From NCBI GenBank assembly GCA_003988855.1, contig QYAI01000165.1:1-53256 (forward strand): 53,256 nt of DNA, read 5' to 3'. The notes under the pieces are model-generated. The model had not been told where the DNA came from. It saw only the letters and a program-made list of their open reading frames with translations, and did no database searches. Within the stretch, counting starts at the first letter, position 1. Each line of letters begins with the position of its first letter. Of this stretch, positions 42,341 to 53,256 are shown piece by piece. The stretch is from Arachnopeziza araneosa. Its lineage: Eukaryota > Ascomycota > Leotiomycetes > Helotiales > Arachnopezizaceae. Both the position numbers and the translations under genes were made by a program.

Positions 42341-43694
42341 TGAATAAATAAACTTACGCATATTATTTAGGTATGTAGTATTCAAATGAGCCTAAAAGTC
42401 CGTACTTGATAAAAGAGATGACATAAAATTCTTAGTAACCGAAGAAGTCGGCAGTTTGAAAGAGCTAATGTATTCTTCTTCTTGGCGAAGCAGAATATTG
42501 AACTGATTGGTGCAAACCAAAACGATTGAGATGACAGTGACCTATCTAGCTTCTGTTTGAGATCAGTTTGTCCAATTGTGAGATTAGATTAATAATATAA
42601 CCGGTTAATACGTAAATCATCTGAATCGCCTCTGAATTAAATAAAATATATGATTGCTGGCTAAATCAACTGTGTTTGTGGACTAAAACGGTTGCCTGCC
42701 GGGGTCGATATGGTGTGCAACAAGACCGGCTCCTACCTTAGGGCTTGTGAGAGATTCAGAGCTGTGGAGTCTTAGGACCACGTGCTCAGGAGCAACCTTC
42801 TTGGAATCTTCGCGGGTGGCAGGAACACGTCGTAGAATCGCGAATACAACCACGAAGGCGTTCTGCGAATACATGAACACCAATTGGGGGGTTTTGATGC
42901 TGTCTGGTCCCAAGCTCCTTCGGGAACCGTGACATAGATCTCACGACGGCTAGCACAATACTCGTAGCGATATCTTGAGGATCTATATAGTTCCAAATGT
43001 AAGTGACATGGAAACGGTAGCCGATTCTCGAGGGGCCCAAAAAGGACCCCCCTAAGCAAAGTTTAGCTGACCTGGAAGCTCGGTTGGAATTCGGTAGTGG
43101 CTATAGTGTAAGGGGTGCGTTTCGAGCTGGGCTAAGGCTTTAAATGGCATAAAAGGGTCGAGGTAGTAATCGAGACGGGGTAGCTCAAAACCTGGCCCCA
43201 CTTCGTCTCTCCTCTAACAACTCTTCCTCCTGCAAGACCCACTATGTCTCCTGATGGAGAACTGACAATGATTTCCAACATGTCATCTCGGAAAACCTCC
43301 CTGGCTGGCAGAAACCCAGTATTTAAGCATAACTTTATGTTTTAATCCCCGTTATATTGCTTGCGGGGGAACTCTCCCAGCGTCCAATCATGTCGTCCTC
43401 GTGTGAAGGAAGCGAACAAACACCATAGCCCTCTGGGCCTGGAGTTTCGACGGTATTAATTGCCAAGCTCACACTCGAGCTCCCAACTGGCTGCGCTATC
43501 TGAAATGATTTTTCCCGTGCAAATAGGACAATGAGCAGCGAAATAAAGTCTTCCATGGCACTGCCGTGAGGAGAAGGCACTGTGCAATCTATTCATGTTA
43601 GGCTTTGCGCCTCTTGGCAAACTGCGAGAGGATACTTGAAGAGGAGGCTCGCATTCGCGCAGCAGTTATACTTCTCCATCGCCGCTCAATCACC
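42341..43694. other. Intergenic, first half AT-rich
   Basis: This is 1.35 kb. AT-rich from 42350 to 42660, then near-average composition. Minus-strand frames (42683-43059, 43335-43580) overlap one another in different phases and show no domain, so they are not called. The last 90 bp before 43695 are in frame with the next gene but precede its signal peptide. Confidence 0.5.
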
Positions 43695-45068
43695 ATGGCA
43701 TCTCTGATTCAAACTTTGGCCACTTTGGCCCTTCTGGGCTGCACAGCCGCTGCCCCAGCCCTCGAGGAGAGAGCATGCCCGTCTCTGAAGGCCACATATA
43801 CGCCTGTGATGGGCTCAGGCTACACTGCCACCGTCATCGCCAACGGCATGAAGCAACCACGAGAGCTCATCTTTGATCCTCTCGGTAACTTGCTCGTTCT
43901 GGACCAAGGAGGTGTAGGCGTGCGCTGGGTTCAGATCACTGATAATGGCGGTCTTAATGTCTGCGCCGCCACGTCGAAGATTATCGTTTCTGACAATTCG
44001 GTAAGTACTGTAGCAAATTTAACAGCCAGGTACTAATGACGAGTAGTTGAACCATGGGATGGAGCTCACTGCAGATGGAAAAACCCTCTTCACTTCCAAC
44101 ATCGCTAGTGTCTTTGCCTACGACTACAACGCAACCGCTGGTACAGCAACCAATAAGCGTGCTGTTATTACAGGCATGACCATCAACGGCCCGTATCATC
44201 TCACTCGCACGCTGTTCATCCCAAAACAAAACCCGGATCTTCTCCTTGTCCAGCGGGGTTCGAACGGGAACATTGATAGCTCGACGGTCGAAGCCTCCTC
44301 TGGAAGATCTCAAGTGCGGATCTTCAAGATCGCAGATCTACTTGCTGGAAAATCGGTAGACTACTCCACTAACGGCGATGTTCTTGGGTTTGGGCTTCGC
44401 AACAGCGTGGGATGGGGACAGCATCCAACTACTGCTGATATTGCACGTTCCCTCCTCCCTCATTCTCATCCCCGCTAACATTAAGCCAGTGGTCTGTCGA
44501 AAACTCAGCCGATGATATCAGAAAGGCATCCAAAGACATCCATACCAACAACCCTGCAGAGGAGCTTAATTACCACGGATCAGTCAATAGCACAACCAAC
44601 TCCCTTCACGGCGCCAATTACGGCTACCCTAATTGCTTCTCCATCTGGGACCCCACCACCCTCTCCGGCGCCGTCGGCGTGCAAACCTCCATTGATCTTT
44701 CCGTCAAACAGCTCAGTGATGCAGACTGCGCCAAGATCCAAGCCCCGAAACTCGTCTTCCCCGCCCACACCGCGCCGATCGACATCAAGTTCACGAAAGA
44801 CGGCTCCGCAGCGTACATCTCATTCCACGGGTCGTGGGACCGCAACCCGCCCGACGGCTACCGTGTCAGTAAGGTGTTGTTCAAGAACGGCTTCCCTGTC
44901 GAACCCAGCACGAGCACGACCGCGGCAGTGAATATCATGTATAATGCCAACAACGGAGCGTGTCCCAATGGGTGCTTTAGACCCGCTGGGTTGGCTTGGG
45001 ATAGTAAGGACAGGTTGTTTATGAGCAGTGATAGCACAGGAGAGATTTTCATTATTGGGGGGACGTAG
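43695..45068 (+). CDS. Secreted PQQ-type sugar dehydrogenase-like protein (AA12-like)
   Basis: Three exons (43695-44000, 44047-44442, 44490-45068) encode 426 aa. A signal peptide (residues 1-19, MASLIQTLATLALLGC then TAAAP) starts at 43695, which decides the start. The rest is a six-bladed propeller like L-sorbosone/soluble glucose dehydrogenases and fungal AA12 pyranose dehydrogenases. Motifs: GMKQPRELIFDPLGNLLVLD, NHGMELTADGKTLFTSN, GLRNSVGWGQHP, SVENSADDI, ELNYHGSVN, YGYPNCFSIWDP, FPAHTAPIDIKFTKDGSAAY, HGSWDRNPPDGYRV and GCFRPAGLAWDSKDRLFMSS. Intron 1 is standard. Intron 2 needs a GC donor (GCACGT) or an unrecognised boundary; its acceptor AAGCCAG is clear. Family members oxidise aldoses with PQQ as cofactor outside the cell. 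No C-terminal carbohydrate-binding module or heme domain is seen. Confidence 0.85.
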
Positions 45069-45245
45069 GTGGTGGGATCAGATAAGAGACACAAAGGTGA
45101 AGGGAGAGAAACGAAGAGAATTATTGAAGAGGAAACCGGAGGGTGGTATGTATATATTTGACTGATAGCCGTGATATTTTGACTGTATCTACTTTCTTGA
45201 AACCTTTGACACACCGGTTGTTGATTACCCGGTCACGCCTCATTT

Positions 45246-45924
45246 ATGTCAGCAAACTTTAAACGATTTCAGGTCTTGTTCCTTTGGGTAGGTCAAATAT
45301 GCATCAATCAGCAGGATGCCGAGGAGAGGGGACACCAGGTGATTTTAATGCGCGATATCTTTAGAAAAACGGACAGAAATGTATGCTGGCTTAGCACCGC
45401 TGAATCTAACACCGCGGCTGCATTCCAACTTCTACGCTTTCTTTTTTTTGGGTCTCCAGGAAAGCGGTCAAAAACGTCAAGTTAATGGAGGAAAATACGA
45501 GAAGGTCAGGAAAATTAAATCGAAGGCTTGAAGCACGGTTGAATTTGGATAATAGAGGCAGGAGAGCCCTCGACAATATCATAGCCAGTCCTTACTTTCG
45601 AAGGTACTGTGTTAATTAGTTCTTTGCTGCCATCGTTCACGTTAATTAACATGATCAAACAGGATCGGGATATTCTTCGAAGTGGCAATGACTAAAAATC
45701 CAATCATTTACTGCGGACCATTTCAAATCGGTTGGAAAGACTTTTGTTTTTCTCCTCGAGGTCTTTATATCCTTTCCAAAGATTTAAAGATTGGCATGCC
45801 TATCCAAAAAATTGAGCCAATACTGAAGCTGGGCTTGTTACGCCAGATTATTCAGGGCAGAGTGCGGCCCTATCTATACGAAATACTAGATTTTTTTTCG
45901 TCATCTCAACTGTGCGGACATTAG
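45246..45924 (+). pseudogene. HET-domain fragment
   Basis: The frame from 45246 starts inside a heterokaryon-incompatibility (HET) domain: VLFLWVGQICINQQDAEERG, then QVILMRDIFRKTDRNVCWL. It stops at TAA near 45484, then resumes as RRALDNIIASPYFRR. A GT-AG intron (about 45604-45662) leads to IGIFFEVAMTKNPIIYCGP and the frame ends at 45924. The N-terminal part of the HET domain (before LWVDQICIN) and everything beyond about 200 residues are missing, and the conserved Asp of W-x-D-Q-I-C-I-N-Q is Gly. HET proteins trigger cell death on contact between unlike strains. This copy cannot be functional. Confidence 0.75.
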
Positions 45925-46336
45925 GAACAAAGTTTTTGCTGCGTGGGGACTTAGGAAATTTCAGATCCTCAATATCCCTCTGACACACTTTTGAGCGAGA
46001 ACCGTTTAGTTTATAAACGATCAACAGGAGCTGAAATTTCTTGTTTGAAGACAAAGACTGGACTTGCCGAGAGATCTTTTGACGACTCTAGTGGGCTATC
46101 TTCTCGGGTGAAGTGATTTGTCATATGAGAGTAGTGTATGGAATAATCACAGCGACTACTTGATTACGAAAGTCTGTGATAAAATGGCCTTGTAGTTTGT
46201 TTACTACACTTCACACGTTGGAGTCAAAATAGGAACAAGTATATAATCTATTTATTGAATCACCTACTCGACCATTTTATAAACACGGAAGAGTATTCAG
46301 CTAACAGGCAAATCTGGAGAAGACCGCTGCTTTTCT
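45925..46336. other. Intergenic, AT-rich
   Basis: This is 412 bp of AT-rich sequence between the HET fragment and the 3' end of the STAND-N protein. Nothing recognised. Confidence 0.5.
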
Positions 46337-48729
46337 TCACCGAGCGGGTGCCTGCAATATCTCCTCGCAGTTGACATCGAATCGCACGTTCCACAAGCGG
46401 ATAGATGCCATGAGCTTCTCCATGCTGTCAAGATGCTGATCTCTGCCGAAGATGGAATCAACAAAGGCAAGACCTGAACTTTTGTCCAGCGGAGTCTTGT
46501 CCATTCGTTTGCCGGCTTTGAGCATGGGGGTCTCGCAAGATTTCAAGATCTTTTTGAATCTATTCGTGAGTCGCTGCGCCGCTTCAATAAAATCGTCTAC
46601 TATCTCTTGATTTTCTTTGCGCCTGATGCGTGGCATGCATTCCTCTGACCGCTTGGTTTTCTCCACAAGTTGGATAAGGAGGAGCTGAAGCTCGCCTGCC
46701 ATTTCTGATATAGGGGTTCCGGCCCCATTTTGATAGACTGCCCAGTCATATATCCACTTTCCGAGACTGTTAAAATCGAAAACACTACCAAGGAGCATAA
46801 TTGGTTCTTCTGAGGGATCCCAGTTTTCAAGCGAGTATCCCCGGGGAATACGATGCTTGAGCGCGTCGGCCTCGGTAGCCATAGGAATAGGCGGCTTCTC
46901 TTTATTTGATGAACGGGGTGTTTTTGTGAATGGTCGTTGTGGAATCAAGGGTAGTTGACATCGTCGTCTCGTTGATTGTTCATATTTGGGCGTCGATGCA
47001 GGACGAAAATCCATCTCATTCTGTTCTTGAGGAGTCTAAGAGCAATTAGCGCTATGCTAACGGCATCTAAAACAAGCTTCACAGGTGACTTCTTTGATAT
47101 GATAGTCTACATCAAGATGAAATTTTAATCAACTTACTACATTTGCAAATATGAAAGGACTTTCTGGCCGTATTTGAGCAGTTCGCTTCTCTGTCAGTCG
47201 ATGAGGTTTCCTATCTTCATCGACATCTAGTGGAGCTTTCGAAGCACTGATTGGCGATGGATAGTCCTGTGTCTTGATGGAAACTTTGTCAGGAATAGGC
47301 TTAGTGAAGTCATCTTCTGAGTCCGAAGCAACCTGTGGAGAACGATAGTCCAAGGTAGTGGATGTGTTTAATTTCTGGAAGATCGATGAGCTGTTGTCTG
47401 TGGCTGTTTTTGTATCTATACGCATTCTGGACTCTCTGTTTAGCGAATCTGGCAGAACCAGGTTGAATTTTGGATTGTTGACTTGTTTCGCGTGAGACGA
47501 CTCGGCCAACACGTATGTTTGAGCAGGATCGATCTGGTTTTGACCGATAGCATGGTTTGAGGGAAGCTTTTTCTTTCCATCATAATTTGTCACAGAGTGT
47601 GTTGTCTCTTGGTCGTGTGTTTGAGACAGAGTAGGTGAGGCTAGCCATCCTTTGGGACTAGCTTTCACATGAGTAATGGAGGGTGATTGAGTAACAGGTG
47701 AGCTCAAGGTTGAGGAGGCTGGCGAAAGTGATCGGCCAAGACTGTATCGGCCATTATTCCGCTTTCTCTCTTGTCCTTGATCCCGAGATCTTGGGCCTTT
47801 TCTGCTGGTTGTGTTTTGTGATTGCTTCCCTTTCGATGACGAAAACCCTGCGGTAAATTCAAACCCTCCATTAATTGCTTTCGCCAGATTTGAGGCGGTA
47901 AGAGAAGCACCATCACCGCCCAACTGATGATATATCCTCCCACTTCTGGTTCGAGGTGGACTAAGCGAAGCGTCTATGTTCTCTTCTGGCGATAGCGACC
48001 TGCGTTTAGCAGGAGGTTCTCCGCCCTCATCACTTTCCGAATTTATACCATATCCTCTGTCTGTATCTCGTGGTATTGAACTGGTCTCGCCCTCTTCAAC
48101 AGGTTGAACTTTTCTTTTCAATACGTCCGACGGTGTACGTTCTATTTCTCTCGTGGGGTATGCGAGTTTCCTGAGAAGTTCTTGGTTCTCACGGATGCGA
48201 TTGCGGATATCTGAGATGGTCTCTCTGTTCAATTGTTAGTCTTGCATCCAGACGTAGAGCGCAGAAGCAATATTCACGTTTGGAGTATGGTGAGAAGAAA
48301 ATGAAGACTTCGCTGCTGATCTCGGAGCTGAACTAATATATCCTGCATCACACTCTCGTTCCAAAGAAGCTTGACTTTCAACCCTCGTGTTAGCGCTGAC
48401 CCTGATGATGAGCCAGCTTTGCCATTGAACTTTTCGAGCTCCTGGAGAAGTGCGATCAGTACCGCATTGAAGGTTTCTATGGCTGTTTCGAACGTCTGTG
48501 GCAGCATGGATTCGATATCCCAGCGAGAGGAGAGTGCCGCAGGATCACGCAACATCAAATGTTGAAGCTGATGGATCGAAGTTCTCAGGGTCGAGCCCTG
48601 GGTTGCAATCGACCTGAGGGTTTGGTCTGCATTTTTGTACTTCCCTAGCAGGCTGTTACACCGTTGGACCGCGGTCGCGCAATTGAATAACAGGCCGATG
48701 AGGGCAGAAGCCGCAGATGCGGCGTCCAT
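46337..48729 (-). CDS. STAND-type N-terminal domain fused to a conserved fungal C-terminal domain
   Basis: Three exons (48729-48278, 48224-47138, 47035-46337) encode 745 aa. Introns are 53 nt (GTGAAT...AACAG with CTAAC) and 102 nt (GTAAGT...CTTAG). Residues 1-170 (MDAASAASALIGLLFNCATA ... RDQQRSLHFLLTILQ) form a helical domain like those heading fungal NLRs. Residues 170-510 are low-complexity (Ser, Pro, Lys, Asp; LSPPRTRSGRIYHQ). Residues 560-745 are the conserved block found in proteins loosely annotated as 'vegetative cell wall protein gp1-like': IPRGYSLENWDPSEEPIMLL, GSVFDFNSLGKWIYDW, CETPMLKAGKRM and SIRLWNVRFDVNCEEIL. There is no NACHT, NB-ARC or repeat domain. The role is unknown; regulator or adaptor of NLR-like signalling is a guess. 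The gene looks intact. Confidence 0.8.
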
Positions 48730-49817
48730 CCCGGTGGTTATTTACATGACCGAAGAATCATCGAGAGGAAGTAAGTAACAAGACGAATCTCCCAGCAGTC
48801 AATTCAATTGACGTGGCGGAGTATATGCGGGCTGACTTGACGGCAGATCTGAACGCGGAATCCTGGTGGGGTACTCGGCCTGAGGGGTAATCACGCACCA
48901 AGTCCGAGCAAGAAATCAAAGGCTCTAAAGAGTATGGCAATGGTAGGAAGATGAAAGATATGCTCGAATTCCTAAAGGTCCAAGTATAATGACGCTACGG
49001 TCAGAAGTTCTAAGAAGACGGACGATCCTTAGGATGGGATGGGATGGGCCGTTGCCCCGCCTCTAGTGAGGACATCAGGGCAACGGCGTACTCGGGTAGA
49101 CTAAGCGAGGCACCTCCCGAAGTAGAACAGCTAAACTCAAAGCGGATCTGACGTAGTACAAGATCAGCTGATGCTCCATCACGAGGGCTTTCTCATAAAA
49201 CAACATCGTAGCAATACGTACACCATGTAATAACCTGCAATTCTTCACCAAGGATTCTCCTTTGAATGGCACTGTAGGTAACACCCTTCGTGTCTGAGAG
49301 GAGGATATTTCATCCTCTGTCAATCTCAAACAACTTTTTCAACATTCGGTGAAGCTGGATAAGCGTGAGATAGTTGTATTGAATAGATCTCAAGAGAGGA
49401 TAAGGGAGCTGAGCAGAGCTTAGGTAGTATTTATGTACATAAGGAGCTCGCAGGAGCTAGTTCTAGAACACGTGGAACCCCGTGCTATTTCCGTCACAGC
49501 AGTTATTTCTACATCAATTCACTATAGACCAAATTTCCAACTAAATAATACGGGCTACAAGCCTTACAATAACGATTCCAACTCAATGATGAATTATCAC
49601 GCTTCTTTTCGATTATTTGTCTTACTTCTCATCATTCAAGCTACTCCAAGAAAAGCATCCTCTCGCCGAAACCCCAAGAATAATAGAGGCAAGATCACAT
49701 TTGAATACTATAATCCCCATGCTGAGCCATAATAGACTTATTAAACCATCCTTAATATCCAAAATTACGCCACTCGCCTCAAAAGTAATAATTCCAGCTC
49801 GCAAAGTCCCCCACCAT
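48730..49817. other. Intergenic, no gene seen
   Basis: This is 1.09 kb. It holds the promoter of the STAND-N gene near 48730 and a short GGGAT triplet array at about 49031-49049. Frames 49075-49329 (minus) and 49433-49732 (plus) lack domains. The frame 49617-50111 is the antisense of the next gene. Confidence 0.5.
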
Positions 49818-50512
49818 CTAGCAAAACTCGCACTTCAAACTCGGGATCGCCCTGGTGGGGTACATGGCGATACCCGCACGGGTGAAGCCGCCCGCCTGGC
49901 CAAAGTTGTTCTGCACGTCATTCTCCTGCCCCCTGACATCGTCCCAGCTAAAGTGCCACGCGCCGGTATCGACGCAGTTGTTGTGGCTTTTGCCGCTGAG
50001 TCCCCGGTTAGCGATGACGCCCATCAATCAAAGAACTCGATGGTAACCAAAAAGTATCTGAAGAGAAGGAAAAAAAAAATTACTTACGGGCAGGCACCAT
50101 GGTACTTGTGAGTGATGTTGAGCGTGAACGTCTGCCCCGAGACACTGGGGAAGAAGCCGAATGTCACATCGGGGTTCGCGCACGGCGCGCTGTAGGGCGG
50201 CGAATCGAGGGCGAACTCGTAGGTGCTGCCGCTGTAGTAAGAGCAGGTTGTGTTGAAGCCTTGTGGGGAGGGCGTGGGGCTATCAAGGATGGATAGTTGC
50301 CAGCTAGGAAGGTTATCAGTACAATTTCTAGTTGAGAGAAAGATGGATGGCAGAAGGGAAATAGAGAAGGGAAATACTCACGTTCCTCCTGTTCCGTGGC
50401 GGGTGTTGTAGACATTGATATTGGTGACAGACCAAGGTACAGGGACCTGAAACTGCGCCAAGGCAGTCGTCCAAGTAGCGACGGCCAGAGAGAGAAGAGT
50501 AGAGAACCTCAT
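49818..50512 (-). CDS. Small secreted Cys-containing protein, 174 aa
   Basis: Three exons (50512-50382, 50303-50088, 49995-49818) with introns of 78 and 92 nt (donors GTGAGT and GTAAGT). The start at 50512 gives a clear signal peptide (MRFSTLLSLAVATWTTALAQ). The mature part reads VPWSVTNINVYNTRHGTGG, then NTTCSYYSGSTYEFALDSPP, then PCANPDVTFGFFPSVSGQTF, then NNCVDTGAWHFSWDDVRGQE, and ends LKCEFC. Five or six Cys and one or two N-glycosylation sites are seen. The size and pattern resemble secreted proteins with a beta-sandwich of the kind fungi release on hosts or substrates. I do not recognise a named family, and effector status is only a possibility. The gene is intact with well-formed splice sites. 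Confidence 0.75.
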
Positions 50513-51279
50513 TGCAATAACGTGCTCGTTCACAATATCTCAATAACTTTTACTATAACGAGCAGCTGCAAGCGATACAAGATCGTCTGGACAAAAAGCG
50601 AGAGAAGACGGATGGGATCAGTTTAGGTATCAAGTCCGAGTCAGAAGAGCTGAGATTTATATAGACGATGATGAGCTTGTAGCTTCATCCCCCTTTGGTG
50701 ACACCTCTGTTGCGTGCTGATCCGCTGCGTAGGCGAATACGAGTTCAGCTCTCTTGTTTCTCCTCGCGCTATTTATACCAAGGGTTCTTCGCCAACCGAG
50801 TACAAAGCCACAGAGACGCACGATGCGAGTTTTCGGTATCACGAGACCTGCTAGCCAGGAGAGGATGGCAAGCTGGGTCTTGTTATGTAAATGACGCTGC
50901 TCGAGGATGGGAAAGTCGCACAGCAGATGTCGTATATGAGAGTTGTACAATTACAGCCTCGAGATCTAACGAGCCTGTTATTACAAGAACTTTTCCTCCG
51001 AAAACCCAAAATCATTTCGGAGAGAGCCGTAGTTCCATTTCAGCCTTCGCTAACATAGTCAGTGCATCAAACTAGCCCTCTACCCTGTTGATCCGTCTCA
51101 GCCCCAAAACATGAGATTATATCTTTGACACATGGATTAACAGCTGATCGAAGGCCTCAAAAAGGCATGCCCCAGGCTCACTTTGACTTTCTAAAATCGA
51201 GTGATTTTCCAGAAATAAAAATCCAATCAATGTATCTGGAAGACGGATAAACGTGATTCAAGAGGCAAACGAAGAACAT
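50513..51279. other. Intergenic, no gene seen
   Basis: This is 767 bp, including the promoter of the secreted protein. Frames 50657-50950 (minus) and 50695-51075 (plus) overlap in antisense and have no domain. Nothing further is recognised. Confidence 0.5.
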
Positions 51280-52765
51280 CTAGACGATTGTCAGTGTTCG
51301 CCAGTCACATTCCTTGACCCACTGGTGAGTCTTTCCCGATTTCCACGGCCAAGCATACTGATCATCGATCTTGAGCAGGCCCAATCTCTCAAACGCGTCT
51401 GGTCGGCGTGTAGACCGGCGTAGGACCAAGATATAATACGTAGAACCCTCTTTGATTCCCCACACGGCACAGGCGACTTTCACATTGTCATCGAGAACAT
51501 CAATGTCCGACGGTGAATCCGGCCTGAATACAGCTCGCTTGCGGGCGTCGAAGGCAATCCAGTGGTTATATTTTTCCGTTCCGTTTTCTGACTCGGTCTT
51601 GTTGGAAAGCTCAGTCGCGAGAGTAGCGTCCCCAACCGGGGTATGGATCTTCAAAAAGGATGAATCTGCCACGGCTCCGGTGCTATCGAGGCCAGCGGGC
51701 GTGCACTGGACCTGCACAATAGTTCCAAGGATGATAATTTGCAATTCCTCTTGTCGGTCATGGTGGATGAGAGAACGGGAGACGGGGCTGATGATCGAAG
51801 CCCATGACCACGTAGGCACAATGTAATTTTTCACTCCGTTCCAGTAGAGATCTCCCATTGGCTCCCACAGGAGTTGACGCGGGAACTCCCACTGCCACAT
51901 GCCTGCAAGGAAGCTCAGAGAAAGCGGAGAGGCGATCCTCGTGAAACGACAACTCTCTGCTGGTGTACTGATTCACCATCCGTAGCCACACATTCAAGAT
52001 GCTCAATTTCTCATCACCCTGCTTCTTGCGCAGATGGCCCTTGTAGAACAGTTTGAGTGGAGTGATGTCGAGGCACCTATCGAGATCATCATAAGGTTTC
52101 CACGCGATTTCTGTGCACTGGCAATCAGCTTTCGATTTGCACTCCCAGACCAGCTCCGATGACGCAAAATTCACGACGCGGGTAGAAAGCAAGCGCTCTT
52201 GAAACGCCCAACCTCGACTCTGCAAGGGAAACGATTTCGAGGCCATGAATTCTCTGGAGCCAAATTGTTTATGCAACAATGTCTGTTTCGCAAACACTCG
52301 GTCTAGGTCCTTCTTCTCACTTGAAGGGATCTCGATTATCTTGTCCATCGTGCCCGTGAAATCTGCCCGAATCCGCTTTATATGTTCAGGTGTATGTCCT
52401 GGCTCGGATGAGTTTAGTCCATCATTATCAGCATCAGGATTGTTAGATATCCCAGTAACTAAAGGAGAGTCATCGGCAGGTATTGGACCATCCGATAACG
52501 GTGCAGAAACTTCCCTGAACTTGCTGCTCACGGACTCGGGCATGGCACGGTAACATCCATCATGAGGATTCGCAGACTCACTCGTCGCAATTATCAGAGC
52601 CGCTCTCTCATATATGCCAGCCATCTTGGCGGATTCTTGCTGCCAGTCCCTCTCATCATCTTGGATGCGGTATTTCATTCGGGATCGATCAAAATAGATG
52701 CATAAAGGATCAATCCAGAAGACTGGGAAAGCGTTCTCCTCCGGCAAAATATCGCCTAAATCGAC
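51280..52765 (-). pseudogene. HET-domain protein, frameshifted and 5' truncated
   Basis: The first visible exon begins at an acceptor (TTCTAG, exon from 52765) and reads VDLGDILPEENAFPVFWIDP. The interval between DILP and FWID is shorter than in intact HET domains. Then come RDWQQESAKMAGIYERAALI, IIATSESANPHDGCYRAM, SRGWAFQERLLSTRVVNF and ASSELVWECKSKADCQC. At HEDRLSAFS near 51915 the frame is lost. The protein picks up in another frame at FLAGMWQWEFPRQLLWEP, so a segment between the two is deleted together with a frameshift. The C-terminal part (IVPTWSWASIISPVSRSL ... WVKECDWRTLTIV) is open to 51280. The upstream HET start lies beyond the exon and is degenerate. Expected length of intact relatives is about 600-700 aa. 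Confidence 0.8.
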
Positions 52766-53256
52766 CTAGAAGAGTTGCCGTCTTAGCAAAACCTCGATTC
52801 TTGCCTTTTTGCTTAGGCCACCAAATATGCTTGCCAGAAATGAACTTCGCGAATTCTTTCCTTTCACTCTGGACACGCTAAACCTGCATCAACCGTCCCT
52901 AGTATTCCAGAAATATTAAAGCGTTAATAGATTTTGTGTCGCCTAAACTCGAAGTACTTACGATTTGTCTCGTTACAGAAAGCGTCTTAGTACGCAGAAA
53001 TAGACGTTATATTTGCTATTAGTCTGACGACTATATTAATTATTAAAGCAAAATAAATAATCAAGTTAACTAGACTTTGTAAACTGTAATCGAAAAAAGC
53101 AATATCTTGTGATAAGCAGGATATCACGTGAACTAAATGTCATGTGGGGACGGCACAGGCGACAGGACCTCATTTCCGAAGTGTGGAGAATAAGGGGTAC
53201 ATTCAGAGTCTATTCGGACTAGGGCCAGAGAGAAGTCTACTGTAGATAAGGCACAC
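52766..53256. other. AT-rich edge of the window
   Basis: This is 491 bp. It should contain the missing 5' part of the HET gene, but no HET motif is readable. AT-rich from 52900 to 53110. A GATATCACGTG motif near 53128 recurs within the solo LTR as GATATCACGTG, which may mark a second retroelement fragment. Confidence 0.45.

Noticed and set aside
42683..43059. Three overlapping minus-strand frames
   Set aside because: They overlap in different phases and share no recognisable domain; no splice pattern links them.
49617..50111. Plus-strand 164-codon frame
   Set aside because: It is antisense to the last exon of the secreted protein, whose signal peptide and splice sites are convincing.
32703..53256. 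A secondary-metabolite or defence gene cluster
   Set aside because: The dioxygenase, membrane protein and AA12-like enzyme are scattered among relics with no synthase, transporter or regulator arranged with them. No CRISPR-like arrays or operon-like systems are present.

Overview
The window is nuclear DNA of a filamentous ascomycete (Pezizomycotina), most likely a leotiomycete. The reasons are short GT-AG introns (about 40-105 nt) with CTRAY-type branch sites, HET, STAND/NACHT and ankyrin genes, lineage-restricted multi-pass membrane proteins, and stop codons of the kind left by repeat-induced point mutation (RIP). The leotiomycete assignment is an inference from family impressions, not a search.

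Layout. 0.5-5.2 kb: a broken RRM gene, a GT32 glycosyltransferase and a membrane protein. 5.2-21.3 kb is the conserved, gene-dense core: alkaline ceramidase, a BTB protein, a damaged ankyrin protein, a C2H2 fragment, an NmrA-like protein, an FBXO9/Hrt3-type F-box protein divergent from an Mtm1-type mitochondrial carrier, a methionine-permease-like transporter and uracil-DNA glycosylase. 22.8-36.6 kb is accessory and decayed: an Hsp70-like relic, a coiled-coil relic, AT-rich DNA with an interrupted tRNA-Trp and a solo LTR, a long GIY-YIG-like relic, one intact LigB-type dioxygenase, and a NACHT-ankyrin relic. 37.8-53.3 kb is mixed: a large membrane protein, a CorA-like fragment, a Cys-rich fragment, an AA12-like secreted quinoprotein, two HET relics, a 745-aa protein with a STAND-type N-terminus, and a 174-aa secreted Cys-rich protein.

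How they fit together. The core genes are independent housekeeping functions: sphingolipid breakdown, ubiquitin ligase substrate choice, mitochondrial transport, amino-acid uptake and base-excision repair. They do not form a pathway or a recognisable metabolite cluster. The accessory genes belong mostly to fungal nonself-recognition or NLR families, and nearly all are broken.

The most unusual signal is the tRNA-Trp gene at 27,198-27,320. It folds perfectly only if a 51-nt GT...AG segment is removed from the anticodon stem, which is not the canonical 37/38 intron position. Next are the ankyrin repeats at 35.8-36.4 kb, where the conserved TPLxW tryptophan codon has become a stop five times, and a solo LTR with an exact 5-bp target duplication.
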